64,000 bases of DNA from Planctomycetota bacterium (GCA_020638795.1 JACKHW010000006.1:447271-511270), one strand, 5' to 3'. Counted from the first letter of the stretch, positions 19,008 through 29,308 are shown. Numbers and translations: made by a program. Notes: generated by a model not told the origin, from the sequence alone.

Positions 19008-20596
19008 GCGGACGCGCCCACGCCGCAGCGGAAGACGATTCCCGACGATCGCCCGACTTCTGCCGGCAGTGGTGTTGGTTCGCGCGCCTCCAGGTTCTCG
19101 GAATCCTGACGAGCAAGCGTGTGTGCGTGGGCAACGAAGCTCGCTCGCGGGTCGAGCGATGCATCGAACCACGCAAGGAGGGCGCGGGTCGCCGCCTCTC
19201 CCTTCGTCTCCGTATGGAAGATCCGTGTGCAGCGATCCACGCCGAGTTGCCGCAGTAGCGCTCTCGTTTCGGCGTTGTCAATCAGGCTCATGACGTCGCG
19301 GCCGTCGCGGATCAGGCGCCGCAACGCGAGCGAAGGCTCGATCCCCCGGATATCCCGGACGCGATCCGTGCTGTGCGATTTCGGGTCTTCGAGATCCGCG
19401 AGGCGACGGCCATGATCCGCGACACGATGAGCGCCGCTTGCTGCCGCGACATCCGCGACCATGCGTAGGACGTTCGGATCATGAGGAGCCGCGTCCTGAG
19501 CGCGTCGTGCCCACGCCATTGCCGATGCCCGGTCACCGGCTTCGAGTTCCGCCCGCGCGATCTTGGTACAAGTCGTCGCATCTCGCGTTCGTTCCGCGAG
19601 TGCACGCATGTCGGCCTCGACGCCTAGCGCTTCGCGCGCAGCGAGCCCGTTCGACGCGATCGCGAGTGTGCTTCGATGCAGCGCCGCGGCTCCGTGTTCG
19701 ACGGTCGCGAGACGTTCGCCGAGTTTCGCCTCGAGAGTCGCGAGATGGAGATCGGGCGGTGCCAGGAGCCGGCTGCGTGCGAGGCTCATGCGCGAACCCT
19801 CGAGATCGCCAACTTCGAACTCGAGCCGTCCGAGTGCTCCGTGAGCGGCTGCCAGAAGCGGATCGTGTACGTGGGAGAAGCCTGCGCGATACTCCTGGGC
19901 GGCGCGTCGAAGGCACGCGATCGCCTCCACCAGGTATCCGTGATCGGCCAGCTTCATTCCTGTGTGAATCGCATCGACTCCGCGGACGAGGCGTTCGATG
20001 CGGGCACAGCGATCCGAGGCGCGGTCGCCGACGAAGTCTCCTTGCACGACACATCCACTCGCCGTGGCTCGGATCACGACACTCGCGATGGATCGAGGCG
20101 CCCCGCGTCCGCCGACGGGCGATGTCCCGACGAAACGCACGTTGTCGAGAAGGCGGCTCGTCGGACGGACTTCTGGCCATGCATGGCCCTCGCGCGACGA
20201 ATCGGATCTGGATGTGCGCGACCGATCGCTATCGCGCTCGAAGTGTCCGTTCGCGACTGGCAAGAACCCTCTGGTCCCACGTTCGTAGCGAATCGACCAA
20301 TGATCGTCGGTAATGCGTTCGGCACGCGCCAGCGGGCGCAGATCGTCGACCTGCGTGTTCGGGAACTCGTAGGCGAGACTCTCCGCGAGTATGCACGCAG
20401 CATCTCCTGCGGCGAGACCGGTCAGGAGCTCGAACTTCGCGAGCTCGGTGGCAGTCCGGGTTGCGATTGTCGAGCAACTCGTTGCCGCGCTGAACCACAC
20501 CCAAACGATGATGCCGAGGGCGATTCCTGCGAGGTGCGACGGCTGCTGCGTGCAGCCACTCGGCCTCGTTGTCGATAGTGTCGGGATCTCGGACAT
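18998..20596 (-). CDS. TPR-like exported or lipid-anchored protein of unknown function
   Basis: From ATG 20596 the protein is 532 residues; earlier starts in the same frame (20623, 20668) are possible. One hydrophobic segment (LAGIALGIIVWVWFSAATSC, about residues 22-41) ends in a cysteine and could be a signal anchor or an atypical lipobox. The middle consists of helical repeats typical of TPR proteins (LVEAIACLRRAAQEY, LLAAAHGALGRLEFEVGDLEGS, DRASAMAWARRAQDAAPHDPN). The C-terminal part (CTRIFHTETKGEAATRALLAWFDA) matches nothing I know. The 104-bp region upstream separates it from the divergent rhodanese-like lipoprotein gene. The function is unknown, probably protein-protein interaction in the envelope. 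Confidence 0.75.
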   Translation of the reverse strand: MSEIPTLSTTRPSGCTQQPSHLAGIALGIIVWVWFSAATSCSTIATRTATELAKFELLTGLAAGDAACILAESLAYEFPNTQVDDLRPLARAERITDDHWSIRYERGTRGFLPVANGHFERDSDRSRTSRSDSSREGHAWPEVRPTSRLLDNVRFVGTSPVGGRGAPRSIASVVIRATASGCVVQGDFVGDRASDRCARIERLVRGVDAIHTGMKLADHGYLVEAIACLRRAAQEYRAGFSHVHDPLLAAAHGALGRLEFEVGDLEGSRMSLARSRLLAPPDLHLATLEAKLGERLATVEHGAAALHRSTLAIASNGLAAREALGVEADMRALAERTRDATTCTKIARAELEAGDRASAMAWARRAQDAAPHDPNVLRMVADVAAASGAHRVADHGRRLADLEDPKSHSTDRVRDIRGIEPSLALRRLIRDGRDVMSLIDNAETRALLRQLGVDRCTRIFHTETKGEAATRALLAWFDASLDPRASFVAHAHTLARQDSENLEAREPTPLPAEVGRSSGIVFRCGVGASAQR

Positions 20597-20700
20597 GCGC
20601 GGAGCCACTGTCGAGAATCGACACATCGCGAGCGTGCCTTGATCCGCGTTTCGATGGGTCCGTGGCACGGCGTTCTGAGCGCGACGGCTACTCTGTCGCC

Positions 20701-21462
20701 ATGGTTCACAGTCAGCTCATGGCCCTTGTGTCGATCGCAGCAGTCGTGATCGGCTTGCTCTCCTCCTGTACGAAGGACGAGGAGAAAGTCGTCGATACGC
20801 CACCCGTCACCGAGGCGACGCCGATCGATATCGACGAACTCCCTGTCTGGTTGCGCGCGAGCAAGGGGCGCTACGCGGTCGATCTACGCGATCCCGGCCA
20901 GTTCGTGTCCGGTCACTTGCGCGGCGCGATCAACCTCCAGAGTGAGAAGGCACAGTTCGACTTGCGTGCGCAACGGCTCTTTCCCGCCGGCTCGCGCTTG
21001 GCGCTCCTCGGTGAGGATCCCCAACGGGCGGAGCGACTCGCCAAAAGTATCACGGCTCGCTTTCCGGGATCGCGTTGGTTCGTCGACAAAGCGTCTCGCT
21101 TGAACGAGCTCGGTCACCCGATGAGCAAGCAGAAGACGATCGAACCGCGCGAGGCGTTCGAAGAACTCCGCAAAGCCGATGCGCTGTTGATCGATGTTCG
21201 CACGGCGAAGGAGTATCTCGAAGGGCACGTTCCGAGCGCGGTGTTCATCTATCCGGATGACTTCATCCGACAAATGAAGTTCTTGCAGCCTGGGAGAACG
21301 ATCCTCGTGATCAGCGAAGACGGGTGGCGGTCGTCGCTCATCGTCTCGTTGCTCGATCATTACCAGTTCACGGATGCGAGAAACGTGATCGTCGGAATGA
21401 AGGGCTGGCGCGCTGCCAACTTGCCGACCGAGAGCGGTGCCGATCAACACGCGTTCAAGTGA
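20701..21462 (+). CDS. Lipoprotein with two rhodanese-like domains lacking catalytic cysteine
   Basis: The protein is 253 residues. The N-terminus has a hydrophobic stretch ending in LLSSC (Cys23), a plausible lipobox; an alternative ATG at 20719 would still keep it. Two rhodanese-like domains follow. Domain 1 has YAVDLRDPGQFVSGHLRGAINL and domain 2 has LLIDVRTAKEYLEGHVPSA, both good matches to the family. The loop that should hold the sulfur-carrying cysteine is ALLGEDPQRA in domain 1 (Gly104 in place of Cys) and VISEDGWRS in domain 2 (Ser205 in place of Cys). It therefore should not transfer sulfur and more likely binds a ligand or partner at the envelope. It converges on the giant TPR/transglutaminase-like gene with 35 bp between stops. 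Confidence 0.85.
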   Translation: MVHSQLMALVSIAAVVIGLLSSCTKDEEKVVDTPPVTEATPIDIDELPVWLRASKGRYAVDLRDPGQFVSGHLRGAINLQSEKAQFDLRAQRLFPAGSRLALLGEDPQRAERLAKSITARFPGSRWFVDKASRLNELGHPMSKQKTIEPREAFEELRKADALLIDVRTAKEYLEGHVPSAVFIYPDDFIRQMKFLQPGRTILVISEDGWRSSLIVSLLDHYQFTDARNVIVGMKGWRAANLPTESGADQHAFK

Positions 21463-21497
21463 CGACGCGGTCGATCGGCAGTCGGCGGTTCGGCGCT

Positions 21498-24400
21498 TCA
21501 GCGCAGGCGAATCACGCGTGTTTCGGCGTCATCCATCTCGCGGCACGTCCGCAAGAAGCTCGCGTAGTTTTCTGGAGCGATCCTGCCAGGGCGCAGGATC
21601 GACTTCCGCCGGACTACGAGTTCGTTGCCGTCGAGTTCGTAAGCGAGGGACCAATCCAGTGTTCCGGCGTGTCGATACATGCCCTCGGGAACGTCCACGA
21701 ATCGAAGCTGGCCCGGGTCGATCCGCAGCTCCCAATCGTCGGTCTGCAACACGGGAATGACGAACGGATGCACGCGCGTTTCGCGGCCTCCGAAGAGACG
21801 CGTGTAGCCGGTTGGTGGAATCAGCGGTGTGAGGTTGACGATGTCGCCGTTCTTTCGCAGAGCGCCGCGACCCAACAAGTGCAGTCGTAGCTGGAACTGC
21901 GCATCTGGATCGTCGAGTGCGATCCACTCGACCCGGCCGAGGGTCAGCGGACCACGGAAGAAGTAGCCGGTGAGCTGCTGCGCGAATACGTTGCGTGAAT
22001 CCTCCGGCATCGTGCGCACGCGTTCCTTCAATCGAAGGCCGGTGCTCGACGGCATCGTGATGTCGGCGACCCACGATGCGTTCCCTTCGCGCAGTTCGAC
22101 TCTTGCACGCACCCGGAACTCTTCGAGGTCGTCGATACCGGGGCCATCGAGGATGCCTGGAGTACCGACGTCGCCTTCGAGGAGTAAGTACGGACAACCA
22201 TCCGTCGGACTTCCGCCGAAGTGTGTCGGCAACATGCCGAACGGCGTCCAACGCGGAGCGCCGAGGATGAGCCAATACGGTGATCCACCCTCTGGCGTCA
22301 CGAGCGCACCGCGCGCGGGCCAGCGACCGTCGGTCAGGAGCAAGGGCGCGGGATCGGGATCGAAGCCAGGTGCGTACGGCCTGATGACCGCCGGTTTCCA
22401 TGCGATGCCTGCGCTCGTCAGGAGCGCGAGTTCGAGCCAAAAGCGTGGACCTTCGCGTTTGAGGAGTACGCTGACCGGCTGTGGGCTACCCGATCGCTGG
22501 GACGAATCCGGTGTCAGTCGATGCACGAACGCGTGAATCGCGCGCGCTTTGTCGACTGCGCTCGTCTTGCCCTCGCAGAGCGTCGCTGCCGTCTCTTCGA
22601 TCTCGCGGAACGGAACCGTCAGTGCTTCGAACTGGCTCTTCCACAACCGAATCGCCGGCGCGATACGCTCGTCTCGACCGAAGGTTACCGACGGTGCGAT
22701 CTCGGTCACTTCGGGCATCGACTTCTCGGTTTCGATCGGCGTCTGGTTCTCACGCAAGAAGATCCACGCGCGCAGGTCGCCAACGTCCTGGATCTGCACT
22801 CCATCCTTCGGGAAGTTGCGGAACACGAAGTTGCCGAAGGTCTGGTTCTTGGGCATGACGACGACGAGCCGGCTGAATCGATACGGCTTGTCCGTGCCTC
22901 GAAAGAAGAAGTTCACGAAGTCGATCGGCTGAAGGTCGGGCGACGGTTTCGTGTTGCGGTAGTGCTCTTCGAGGAATACCCCGGGCGCGAGTCGAGGCAT
23001 CGTGAACGACCCCGCGACTCGGTGCGGTGACCAGCTGAGGCCATCCGGGGTGATCGTGCGCAGAGCGAGGAGCTCATCGGCGTTGGCGGCGGCATCCGCC
23101 GACTCACTGACGGAAACTCCCGTCGCATCGTTCACGTGACGCAAGACGTGCGTCTCTTCCATTTGGGAGCCGTCCGCGTAGACGCGAATGACCATTTGAT
23201 CGAGCACGAGCGTCGTCGGAGCGGCACGGTCGGCGTCGGTCATCTCGAACGAGCTGATCGCCGTCGCGACGTCGAGCTTCCATGGCTCGAGCTCGGGGAA
23301 GCGAGTCGCGCCGTTGACGATCGTGATCCACTGCCGCAGTTCGTGACGCTCGGGCCTGAGTGCCAGGCATGCCTCGGCATTCGAAATCGCGGCTGCATCG
23401 TCTCCCATGCGATACGCGATGTTCGCGATGCGTTCGAGGAGATCGGGGTCCTCCGGGGTCTCGCCTCGGAGTTCCTCGAGGATCTTCATCGCTTCGTCGT
23501 AGCGTTTGTCGTCGACGGCGAGATCCGCCAGAGCGCGCCGCATCGCCAGCGCGTCGGGTTCACTGTCGTAGCGCCGTTTCAGATACTCGAGAGAGAGGTC
23601 CTTCTGCCCGGTCTTCTGCGCGAGCGATGCCGCCGCGCGCAGGAGCGCGGGATCGCCCGGGCGTTGTTCGAGGGCCTTCTTGGCGATCTCGAACGCGCGT
23701 CGCGGTGCGCCGTCGCTATCGACGTCGTCGGCCAGGAGTCTCAGATACCCAGTCGGTTGGGATGCGGTTTGTGCGAGCTTCTCCAGGTAGCGCCTCGCTT
23801 CGCCATCCCAATCGAGACTCTTCGCGAGGCGGTATTTTTTGTCGAGCAAGATCAACGAGTCCGGCGACTTGTCGAGGAGAGCGTCGCACAGCCTCATCGC
23901 ATCCTCTTTCTTGTCATCGGCGACGAGTTGATCGAGATGCCGGAAGAACAGATAGGCGTTGCTGTCCCTGACTTCGGCTGGCAGGTCTTGCAGCAGGCGT
24001 CTCGTTTCGCTGTTCGTGATGTCCGTTGGCACGTGTCGCGCGAGCCGCCATGAGGCGAGCAGAGCGACGCGCAGTGCGACGTCATCGGGGGCCTTCGCGA
24101 ACGCCTCTTTCGCCATCGCGAGGCCTTCGTCGCCGAACCCGTCGCGAGACCTCAGGTCGGCAGTGGCCGCGAGGACGAACGGATCGTTCGAAGCCTTCTG
24201 GTCGTTTTCGAACCAAACCACACCGTCCTCGAAACGCGCCGGAGCGGCGAGGTCGATGTCGGGCTCCTGAGCGATCGTGTGGATCTCGTTCTTGGTCTCG
24301 AAGCGTAGTGCCGGAGCCGAGTACGCATGATCTCGCTCGTCGACGATTCGAGCCGAGAAGGACGATGCGTTGGGTGAGGTGCACTTGAAGAGCAGGTGGT

Positions 24401-25226
24401 TCCACCCCTTCCGCAACACGATGCCGTGATACTGTCGCGTGGGACCGCGGTCCGCGACGCGATGCAACGAGGCGATCTTGGTGCCGTTCCACCATGCTTC
24501 GTGCGAACTGCTGCACGTGAGTTGGACGAAGGCGGGCCGGGTTTCGTCGCTCTCCACCTGCACGAGTCCGAAGTGGGTCCCTCGGCCCTTCGTCCCGAGT
24601 CCTCGCGGTTCGAGTTCGAGCCGCGTGCCGAGCGGCCGGGCTTCGACGGGGCGCCATGAGACAGGTTCTCCGAACCGACCCTGGAGTTTTGTACCCCAAG
24701 CGGGCAGCGCGAACTCGGGAGCTTCCGGATGTCCGAACCCGTCGTCGAACCGGTCGCCGAACGGACCGATCGCGAGGGCGTTGAGCGCGTACTCGAGACG
24801 CGGGGACAGTTCGCGCGCAGTGGCGTCATCGTTCTGCAACGACGCGCGCACCGACAAGGCCGTGCGCAAGTTGTGGACGGCGGTGCCATGGAGCCCGTCG
24901 ACGTCCAAGAGTGCACGAATTCGCGGCCAAACGGTCGGTGAAGTGTCCACTCGATCGGCAAGGGTCAGCAGACGCAGGACCAGGTCGCCGTTTGCTGGCG
25001 AACTCGGATGAGTCTCGACCGTCCGAATCCCGCGGAGGATGAGTTCGCTGCATTCGAACGCAGGAGGATAGGTGACGTCGAGCAACGTGCGAGCGACTTC
25101 ACCTGCGGATTCGGCGCCCTGCATTGGCGCCGAGGAGTTCGCGTTTGCCGTGACCACGCACGTGAGTGCCCACGTGAAAGCGACGGCGATCGAAGGCGGA
25201 CGCGCTCGGGATACGGGAGCGTTCAT
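21498..25226 (-). CDS. Giant exported TPR/DUF3857/transglutaminase-like protein, active site degenerate
   Basis: The protein is 1242 residues with an N-terminal signal peptide (SIAVAFTWALTCVVTANA). The first half has TPR-like repeats, for example DPALLRAAASLAQKTGQKDLS followed by a similar DALAMRRALADLAVDDK unit. A DUF3857-like beta domain comes next (YADGSQMEETHVLRHV through FRNFPKDGVQIQDVGDLRAW). The transglutaminase-like core follows, but at about residues 920-935 the sequence is EGPRFWLELALLTSAGI where the paralog next door has GDCKDKAILMNAMLGEIGV, so the catalytic cysteine and its surroundings are gone. The family's natural substrates are unknown. Its start codon overlaps the stop of the upstream paralog (25223-25226), so the two are co-transcribed and probably co-translated. 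It could act as a non-catalytic partner. Confidence 0.85.
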   Translation of the reverse strand: MNAPVSRARPPSIAVAFTWALTCVVTANANSSAPMQGAESAGEVARTLLDVTYPPAFECSELILRGIRTVETHPSSPANGDLVLRLLTLADRVDTSPTVWPRIRALLDVDGLHGTAVHNLRTALSVRASLQNDDATARELSPRLEYALNALAIGPFGDRFDDGFGHPEAPEFALPAWGTKLQGRFGEPVSWRPVEARPLGTRLELEPRGLGTKGRGTHFGLVQVESDETRPAFVQLTCSSSHEAWWNGTKIASLHRVADRGPTRQYHGIVLRKGWNHLLFKCTSPNASSFSARIVDERDHAYSAPALRFETKNEIHTIAQEPDIDLAAPARFEDGVVWFENDQKASNDPFVLAATADLRSRDGFGDEGLAMAKEAFAKAPDDVALRVALLASWRLARHVPTDITNSETRRLLQDLPAEVRDSNAYLFFRHLDQLVADDKKEDAMRLCDALLDKSPDSLILLDKKYRLAKSLDWDGEARRYLEKLAQTASQPTGYLRLLADDVDSDGAPRRAFEIAKKALEQRPGDPALLRAAASLAQKTGQKDLSLEYLKRRYDSEPDALAMRRALADLAVDDKRYDEAMKILEELRGETPEDPDLLERIANIAYRMGDDAAAISNAEACLALRPERHELRQWITIVNGATRFPELEPWKLDVATAISSFEMTDADRAAPTTLVLDQMVIRVYADGSQMEETHVLRHVNDATGVSVSESADAAANADELLALRTITPDGLSWSPHRVAGSFTMPRLAPGVFLEEHYRNTKPSPDLQPIDFVNFFFRGTDKPYRFSRLVVVMPKNQTFGNFVFRNFPKDGVQIQDVGDLRAWIFLRENQTPIETEKSMPEVTEIAPSVTFGRDERIAPAIRLWKSQFEALTVPFREIEETAATLCEGKTSAVDKARAIHAFVHRLTPDSSQRSGSPQPVSVLLKREGPRFWLELALLTSAGIAWKPAVIRPYAPGFDPDPAPLLLTDGRWPARGALVTPEGGSPYWLILGAPRWTPFGMLPTHFGGSPTDGCPYLLLEGDVGTPGILDGPGIDDLEEFRVRARVELREGNASWVADITMPSSTGLRLKERVRTMPEDSRNVFAQQLTGYFFRGPLTLGRVEWIALDDPDAQFQLRLHLLGRGALRKNGDIVNLTPLIPPTGYTRLFGGRETRVHPFVIPVLQTDDWELRIDPGQLRFVDVPEGMYRHAGTLDWSLAYELDGNELVVRRKSILRPGRIAPENYASFLRTCREMDDAETRVIRLR

Positions 25227-28200
25227 GAGCGTTTCTCCAAACGAATGTCCAGCGTTTCGACGCGATCCACGGACTCGGTGAACTCCTTGAACGCCGGGTA
25301 GTCCTCGCGAGCGATTCGTGCCTTCTTGAACGTCGTCTCCCGACGAATCCGAAGTGTCTGACCGTCGATTTCGAAACGAATCCGAACCGACCCGACACCG
25401 GTATCGACGTTGACGTCTTGCGGCACGCCAGCGAAGCGCCAGCCATCGGGAGCGACGTAGTCGATCTCGACAACGTCTGACGATGGGTCGCGCAACACGA
25501 GGTCGTATTGGCGTTGTTGGGTCGGCGTGATGCGTCCGAGGTTCGACTTCTCGAATGCGACGGGGAGGCGGAGCGCCGCTCCGTCACGCGATGCGAGTTC
25601 CTTCGCCGTGAATCGAGCGGTCACCCGTACCGGAGTCTCGAGCGAGTCGAGATCGGAGAACGTCGTCTGCTCGAGTTCGATGCGTCCGAACGAACCTGCG
25701 AGGTCGTCTTGGAGCTTCTTGTCACGTCGACCTGTTTCGCTTCCGTACTCCGCGCGCACTCGCGTCGAGGCATTGCCGATCGGAGTGTGCACATACTCGA
25801 CTCGTGCGTTCCCGTCAGGCTCGACTCCGATCACGTACGACTCGGTGTCGCGTTCGTTCGCAGGGTCCGACCACGGGATGTCGAGCAGCTCGGCTTTTCC
25901 CTTGCGCACAACGAGAACCTTCGCGCCGCGGTCCATCATCGGGAGCGTCGTCATCGGATGATACTGGGCGGTTCCGTCGAGGAAGCGCGCTGGCATGCCC
26001 TGCTGCGCCGGCATGTAGCTGATGCAGTGATTGAAGTGCTGGACCATCGGCAAGGTCAGATCGTCGGCATCTCGACCGACTTCGGCGCGAATCAGGACCG
26101 GGTATGACTCGACGCCGATTTCTCCGAGCATCGCGTTCATGAGGATCGCTTTGTCCTTACAGTCGCCGAAGCGTCGAGCGAAGATCGAACCGACGGAGTA
26201 CGGCTTGTAGCCATGAACGCCGAACTCCCACGCTTCGTAGCGAATGTCGCTGACGACGAAGTCGTAGATGGCTTGGACTTTTTGTTCGATCGTCACCTTG
26301 CCTTCGACGAGTTCGGCGACCTTCGCTTTGACGTCTGGCGTCGGTTGCGTCTGTTTACGGATCAGGTTCCACCACCACGCCGCGAACGTGTCCCAAGTCG
26401 GATAGGTCGAGACGCGCAAGAGGGGACCACGCTCGACGATCGATGGTGCGTAGCGCTCGGTCTTTCGACGCGAGATTCCGTCGACGCGGTAGCTGTAGCG
26501 TTTGGATCCACCACCCTGTTCCTGCACGATGGCCGCTGGCACGTCGCCGACGGTTTGAAACACGTAGTCGCGCCCGGGCTCGAGGATGAGATCGAGTCGA
26601 GCAGATCTCACGGGAACGGGTTCGGGAGCCGCGAAGAGATGCATGTACCCGAAGTAATCGCCGAAGAACGTTCGCACGCGATCATCGACGCGCGACTCGA
26701 CCTCGACCCAGTCCCCGACACGGATCGGTGGTAGATCCGCGTAGCCCGTGTTGCCGAGTCGCGCGCGCTCGAACGAACCGTCTTCGTGGATGACGCGAGC
26801 TTCGAGGATGCGAGCGCTCGGACTTCCTCCACCCATCGGGGCTCTGTACGTGTCGAACACGTTGGCTCCGTCTTCGCGCAACACCTTCGCGAGGAAGTGG
26901 TCGTAGCGACTCGTCGTGCCGTTGCGGTACGCCTTCACGATCGTGTGTCGGAACGCGTAGTAGTGCGTGTCGCCCGCAGCAGCGGCGTCCGCGTCCGGCC
27001 CGGGGTCCGCCGCCCGTATCGCATCCGCGTCGATCGTCAGACCTTCGTAGAACGTCTGCGTACCGGATTCGATCCAGTCGAGTCGGCGCTGCTGCTTCTT
27101 GAGGGTCGGTTCGAGGCGAAGTGCGGTTCGCAGGGCCTCGCCTTCGAGGTCGGGGTTGCCTGCGCGTTCGTGGAGCGCCGCGATCGACACGTAGGCGCGA
27201 TCGTCCTCGGGCGACAGCTCGAGCCATCGCGCCCATGCGCGAGCCGCCTCGTCGAGTTCTCCGCGCCCGGCGTGGAACTTCGCGAGGGCTTCGTGTGTGG
27301 CGCGAATCTGGATGAAGTTCCGACGAGCTTCCTCGAGGCGTTCCTTGGCCGCATCGTCGTTGCCCAGACGCACGTGAGCGTCGGCGATGTCGAGAAGCGT
27401 CGAGGAGTCATAGCGGCCTCTGAGTTTGCGGTCCAAGAGAGTGAGTTCTTCCTGGATCGCTCCGCGCCACTTTGCGGCGCTGATCGCGAACTCGAGAATC
27501 TCCGGATGATGTGCGAGCTCTGGCAGAGTGAGGCAATCCTCCACGAAGCGCACTCGCAACGACTCGAAGTCCATGCGACCGAGAAGGCGCAAGCGATCGA
27601 TGCAGGCGTTCACGTACTGCGGGTTGATCGAGAGCGCACGCTGCAAGAGATCCGCAGCGACTATCGTGCGCCCGAGGGTTTCGAGTTCGAGCTCGGCGAG
27701 TGCGCGCATGGCCTCGGCATTGCGGGGCCATGTCGTGATCGCTTGTTCGAGTTCTCGCTTGCGCGCGTTTTCTTCACGATCTGCGTTGGATGCTCCGCGT
27801 CGCAGTAGCGTGTACGCGTGGATGTAGTGCGCGATGCCGAGGGAGGGCAACCTCTGAGTCGCGAGTGCTGCATACTGCCGATCACGACGATTCGACTCTT
27901 CGTCGGGTGCACGCAGCGTGAGGATGTAGGCGAGTCGGAACGCGTGCATTCCGAGCTCCTTCGATTCGAGGCTGCCGGGTGCAGGCGATGCGGCGTCGAG
28001 TTCCGCGATGCGAGCTTCGAGAGTCGCGATCGCGCCCGGGGTCGGAGCTTTCGGCGCCGTGTCGATCGTCGTCACATTCGAGAGCGCGTCGCGAAGATCG
28101 TTGAATCTGCCGCTCGTCGTCGTCAGTGCATCGACCGGTCTGCCATCGGGCGTCGTGAGTCGTGCACGGAAACCGAACTCGCCGTCTTGCGTACAAACTT

Positions 28201-29101
28201 TGAACAGAACCATCGCCTTGCCGCGACCGACGCGGAACGAACAAACGTCCTGGTCGAATCCGAGGGGGCGCGATTCGATTTCGTGCCGATAAACCTCGCG
28301 ACCGTTGACGAAGACGGCGACGCTTCCCGTAGTGCCGAGTCTCAAGCAGAGGTCACGCTCACTCTCCGACGAGATCGAGAAGGCGGCGTAAGCGAGGACT
28401 TGGGTCGAGGGCTCGAGTCGAGACCCGCAATCCACATCGCCGAGGGGGACGTCCGCGATCTCGATTTCGCGCCATGCGACGGGACGCTTCTTGCCGTCCA
28501 CCGGTGCTCCGAAATCGAGTGGAGTCGAGGGAGCGAGTTCGGGAGTGAACTTCCGCAGAAAGCCCGACCCACGTTCGTTGTCGAGCGGACCGAGTAAGGC
28601 GAACGAACGGACATAGCCGAGGCGGTCGATGCGTTTTGCGGCTTCGGCGACGCGACCGCTCAACAACAGGTTCTGCGCCGCGATGTGGTCCGCGAGTGCC
28701 GTCAAGCCCGGATTGCTTCGAAAGGACGGTCTCGCGGCGAGCCCGTCGACGGTCGTGACGACGCCTGCATGGTCCGGAATCTTGACCGCGAGGTTCGATA
28801 GGAGTTCGAGCAAGAACTCGATCCGTGCCGCGCGGAGCGGAGTCAGTGCAGGGTCGGCAGCGATTGCGACGAGGAGCTGACCGATCTTGTCCGAGCACTC
28901 GCGATAACGACCTGCGCTCTTGAGTTCGAGTGCCTCGAGTTCGAGTGCATCGACGGTCGTTGCTTGCGGGATCGCGGTCGGAGCCTGTGCGAAGGTGGTC
29001 GCAGCGATCGTCATCGCGGCGAGTGCAGCAGCTCGGAATTCAAGGATGGGAACAGCAGCGAGGCCACGGAGAAGCCGGAGCCCGAGCGGTCGTTGGGTCA
29101 T
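25223..29101 (-). CDS. Giant exported TPR/DUF3857/transglutaminase-like protein with intact catalytic motif
   Basis: I place the start at ATG 29101 because a signal-like stretch follows (VPILEFRAAALAAMTIAATTFAQ); the frame stays open to 29863 but that part has no family character. The protein is 1292 residues. The N-terminal half carries TPR-like units (for example NPQYVNACIDRLRLLGRMDFES and LDIADAHVRLGNDDAAKERLEEA). A DUF3857 region (YRNGTTSRYDHFLAKVL) comes next. The transglutaminase core has FGDCKDKA with C981 and QHFNHC with H1025, followed by an aspartate-containing FLDGTAQ. This matches the papain-like Cys-His-Asp triad of bacterial transglutaminase-like proteins. It is the first gene of a two-gene operon with a degenerate paralog. 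The target of the activity is unknown; envelope protein processing is a guess. Confidence 0.86.
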   Translation of the reverse strand: MTQRPLGLRLLRGLAAVPILEFRAAALAAMTIAATTFAQAPTAIPQATTVDALELEALELKSAGRYRECSDKIGQLLVAIAADPALTPLRAARIEFLLELLSNLAVKIPDHAGVVTTVDGLAARPSFRSNPGLTALADHIAAQNLLLSGRVAEAAKRIDRLGYVRSFALLGPLDNERGSGFLRKFTPELAPSTPLDFGAPVDGKKRPVAWREIEIADVPLGDVDCGSRLEPSTQVLAYAAFSISSESERDLCLRLGTTGSVAVFVNGREVYRHEIESRPLGFDQDVCSFRVGRGKAMVLFKVCTQDGEFGFRARLTTPDGRPVDALTTTSGRFNDLRDALSNVTTIDTAPKAPTPGAIATLEARIAELDAASPAPGSLESKELGMHAFRLAYILTLRAPDEESNRRDRQYAALATQRLPSLGIAHYIHAYTLLRRGASNADREENARKRELEQAITTWPRNAEAMRALAELELETLGRTIVAADLLQRALSINPQYVNACIDRLRLLGRMDFESLRVRFVEDCLTLPELAHHPEILEFAISAAKWRGAIQEELTLLDRKLRGRYDSSTLLDIADAHVRLGNDDAAKERLEEARRNFIQIRATHEALAKFHAGRGELDEAARAWARWLELSPEDDRAYVSIAALHERAGNPDLEGEALRTALRLEPTLKKQQRRLDWIESGTQTFYEGLTIDADAIRAADPGPDADAAAAGDTHYYAFRHTIVKAYRNGTTSRYDHFLAKVLREDGANVFDTYRAPMGGGSPSARILEARVIHEDGSFERARLGNTGYADLPPIRVGDWVEVESRVDDRVRTFFGDYFGYMHLFAAPEPVPVRSARLDLILEPGRDYVFQTVGDVPAAIVQEQGGGSKRYSYRVDGISRRKTERYAPSIVERGPLLRVSTYPTWDTFAAWWWNLIRKQTQPTPDVKAKVAELVEGKVTIEQKVQAIYDFVVSDIRYEAWEFGVHGYKPYSVGSIFARRFGDCKDKAILMNAMLGEIGVESYPVLIRAEVGRDADDLTLPMVQHFNHCISYMPAQQGMPARFLDGTAQYHPMTTLPMMDRGAKVLVVRKGKAELLDIPWSDPANERDTESYVIGVEPDGNARVEYVHTPIGNASTRVRAEYGSETGRRDKKLQDDLAGSFGRIELEQTTFSDLDSLETPVRVTARFTAKELASRDGAALRLPVAFEKSNLGRITPTQQRQYDLVLRDPSSDVVEIDYVAPDGWRFAGVPQDVNVDTGVGSVRIRFEIDGQTLRIRRETTFKKARIAREDYPAFKEFTESVDRVETLDIRLEKRS

Positions 29102-29308
29102 AGGTGAGTCGTCGTCGCCGAACACGAAAGGCAGGTACGATAAGCCATGCCAAGGTCTCGAACCCCTTGTCCTACCATTTCTTGCCGATCGGGGACGAAG
29201 CAGCCGCGATGCGACTCCGGCGCTGCTACGATCTGTCGCCCGTCGGCTCGACGATGCCTTTTGGCCACGACCGCCAACCACGCCCCCCGACCACACGGAG
29301 CCGCCAAC

